Positions 61,792 through 64,000 of a stretch of DNA of 64,000 nt are shown piece by piece. Source of the DNA: Plumapathes pennacea (Eukaryota; Cnidaria; Anthozoa; Antipatharia; Myriopathidae); contig OZ038470.1 of assembly GCA_964036295.1 (NCBI GenBank), positions 11,189,078 through 11,253,077 on the forward strand, read 5' to 3'. The position numbers and the translations under genes were made by a program. Below the pieces are notes generated by a model. That model had not been told where the DNA came from. It saw only the letters and a list, made by a program, of their open reading frames with translations, and searched no databases. The number at the start of each line of letters is the position of its first letter. Position 1 is the first letter of the stretch.

Positions 61792-64000
61792 TGTTTGCGA
61801 AACTAAGGTGTCAATGCCGGCCTAAGGGGAGTTCTGTGACGTAACTTAGTTTGCGGTGCCACACAAATGCCCGTCTACGTTATGACGCGGTAAGCAGTGA
61901 AGCTGTTCGACACAGAACCTGCGAAGAACACTTCAATAGCTGATCAAATTCGGTTGTGTATACTCTACTAAATAAAATTATCCACGTTTATTAAATTCTC
62001 TCTTTGTTGTGTTCGTACCGTGTAGCCCCCGCGTGGAACAGCTAGAACAATCGGATGTACACATTCTATTAACCGCGTAAAACGTAGCTACTCGGTACTA
62101 ACACAAAGAGTTAATAGTAAAATTCAGTGTTATTCACCGGCTGCTGCTGCCATATCCCTCGAATTTCGACCTCAGCGCGTCGCCAACATTATCAGTAAAG
62201 CTTCAATATGTCAAGGTTTTCCACAATTATCTTACAGTTAGTCACGTTTTTGTAAGTCGAGCTACGGAATATCATCCCCACAATTACCTTTCATTTCTAC
62301 CGCCTTCCTTCATTCAAAAGCAGTTCTAAACTAGCAGGCACCTCATTGCTTTATTCTTACAAGCACAAAACACGATCATGTGTTCGTTAATTCGATTTTT
62401 ATCATATGTTTACTAAAGAGAAAAGAATTGAAGAGTGGCCAAATCATTGCCGGTCGCTTTAAATTTGTTATGTATTCATTTGTCTTGAGTTCACTTCTTG
62501 ACACATGTACCCACAGACGTGTCTATCTTTTTTTGTTTGAAAGGAAAGAATATTGACGCAGAAAAGTTTTAAATGAAGAAAGTCCCAAACTGTAATAAAA
62601 TTGCTTACATTAACAGCGTACAGCACGCAACGTGTTGTATCTCAGTAAAATAGGTGGATATCGAACGAGTGGTGCATAATGTAGCACTGAACATGGACAA
62701 TTTTAGTTCACTATCTAATGCGAAAGGATTTTTCAGTTATCTTAGTTGTCGTTTATTTTTTTACCTTCACTCCTTAACCAGTAGGCACCTCAATGCTATA
62801 TTCTTTCAAACACAATATTGGTTAAATCTAATTTGTATTCATGTCCTGTGTTCACTTGAGACATCTGTACTCGAAACGTGCTTAAATCCTACGTACGTGT
62901 GAAAGGAAAAAGTTTTAAATGAAAGAAAGTTTCGAAGAAGGGTGCAAAAAACAAACTCCCAAAACTGTCAAATACAAACAAACAAACTCCCAAAACTGTT
63001 AAATATCCTGAATTGAATACAATTTATATCGACTGTTTCTCCTTGTAAGTATTTCTGTGTCAAAGTATCGAGAGCTAAAGGAAAATACGATCTAGACATT
63101 ACCTGTCATAGCAAACCTCGCATATTTGCTTTAGGACTAAATGGTTCTTACCTAGCATTAACAAGTCGACGGAATTTTCGCAAGGCTTTTTCTATTTTCA
63201 ATCAGCTACTCTTCGCTTTTGTTCATTTCTTCAGTTCATTCTCCATGGTTTGTAATATAGTAAAATGTTCCCTAGCAAAAGACAGTCCTATTTATCCGTT
63301 CTAGATATTTTCTTTTGCAGCCCACAACCATTCACAGCACCACCATACACGGTACATCTGAACAAAATGCTGTTGGTTTGTTCACAGTAAACTATTCTAT
63401 AGGTATTGTTCACACAAGATGGCAGCATAGCAACAGTTGTCAAGGGTTTGGTCACATCCGGATGAAAAATTGTGGCTACTGCTGATCGAAGGAACTGTAG
63501 TCACATGCTATTGTGTGTGTAACGTCCGGTAAAGTAATCAATAATCGGTCGCGTTTCAGAAGAACTCGGAGCTCATGACTTTTGCTGACGTTTGTCGATA
63601 ATTCTAGAATATACATAATTGGTCCACAAAGAAAATCTCGGGATCACGACGACCATACAATGATCTGGCCACAGGCAGCTCAGGCTCCGGGGGTCTGTCT
63701 GTCTGTCAGGCAGTGATATGTGATACCTTGTTTGTTATTACGAAAGAACATGACCGTTGGCGATTATAAGGAAATGTATGGGGATTTTGGTCGTTCGCCG
63801 AACGGCGGTCTTCAGGAACTATTAAACCTAAAAAGTGGCTAAATATGTTTAGTTGCGCGTTATCTTACCTCTCTCCGAACGCCACGAACCCGTAAAAATT
63901 TCGGGGTGAAGAAGAGAAGAGAAGAGAAAAGAAGGGAAGGCAGGAAACTCTGACACGACCGAGGGTCACTCAGCGACAAAAATCTCAGCGATCGACGAAC
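61792..64000. repeat. Segmental duplication, partial copy C, cut by the right edge
   Basis: It begins inside the ~1.3-kb unit (TTTGCGAAACTAAGG) and continues through the conserved right end (AAGATGGCAGCATAGCAAC, GGTCACATCCGGATGAAAAA, the donor at 63869). It is more diverged than copies A and B are from each other. The Kunitz part is absent, so this copy is either truncated at its left side or rearranged. Confidence 0.85.

Overview
Eukaryotic nuclear DNA: genes are split by GT-AG introns, coding density is very low, and much of the window is satellites, foldback elements and segmental duplications. The gene set points to a cnidarian, most likely an anthozoan such as a stony coral: an intron-containing SpvB/Rhs (Tc-toxin-B-like) secreted protein, a long TPR-CHAT protein of the kind usually labelled TTC28-like, and Kunitz inhibitors. 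This placement is inference from gene content; no marker gene is present.

Layout. (1) 1-6.1 kb, minus strand: a large secreted SpvB/VCBS/YD-repeat protein, cut by the left window edge and carrying one frame break. (2) 6.2-13.2 kb: mostly unassigned sequence, ending in a 1.76-kb Helitron-like element (11440-13197). (3) 13.3-19.0 kb, plus strand: a TPR-CHAT gene with about 27 TPR units in 120-bp register and a C-terminal caspase-like CHAT domain with its His/Cys pair. A reverse-transcriptase relic follows. (4) 19.65-28.0 kb: a tandem satellite of ~668/687-bp units, each carrying a foldback element; the younger part has a 1357-bp higher-order period. (5) 28-36.6 kb: small repeats, tRNA-derived SINE-like pieces, a poly-G-centred inverted repeat and a promoter-like cluster. 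(6) 36.6-48.6 kb and 48.9-61.3 kb: a ~12-kb direct tandem duplication, with a third partial copy from 61.8 kb to the right edge. Each complete copy carries a minus-strand Kunitz-inhibitor gene. Copy A also has a 1285-bp unit present three times in tandem; copy B has one.

The duplicates act as empty and filled controls for one another. They give precise ends for two insertions: a second copy of the 1.75-kb Helitron-like element (58923-60672) and an unrelated 1.19-kb element ending in a hairpin plus CTAG (50960-52147). The three clear gene families (Rhs/Tc-like, TPR-CHAT, Kunitz) are plausibly defence- or venom-related, but nothing in the window shows that they work together.
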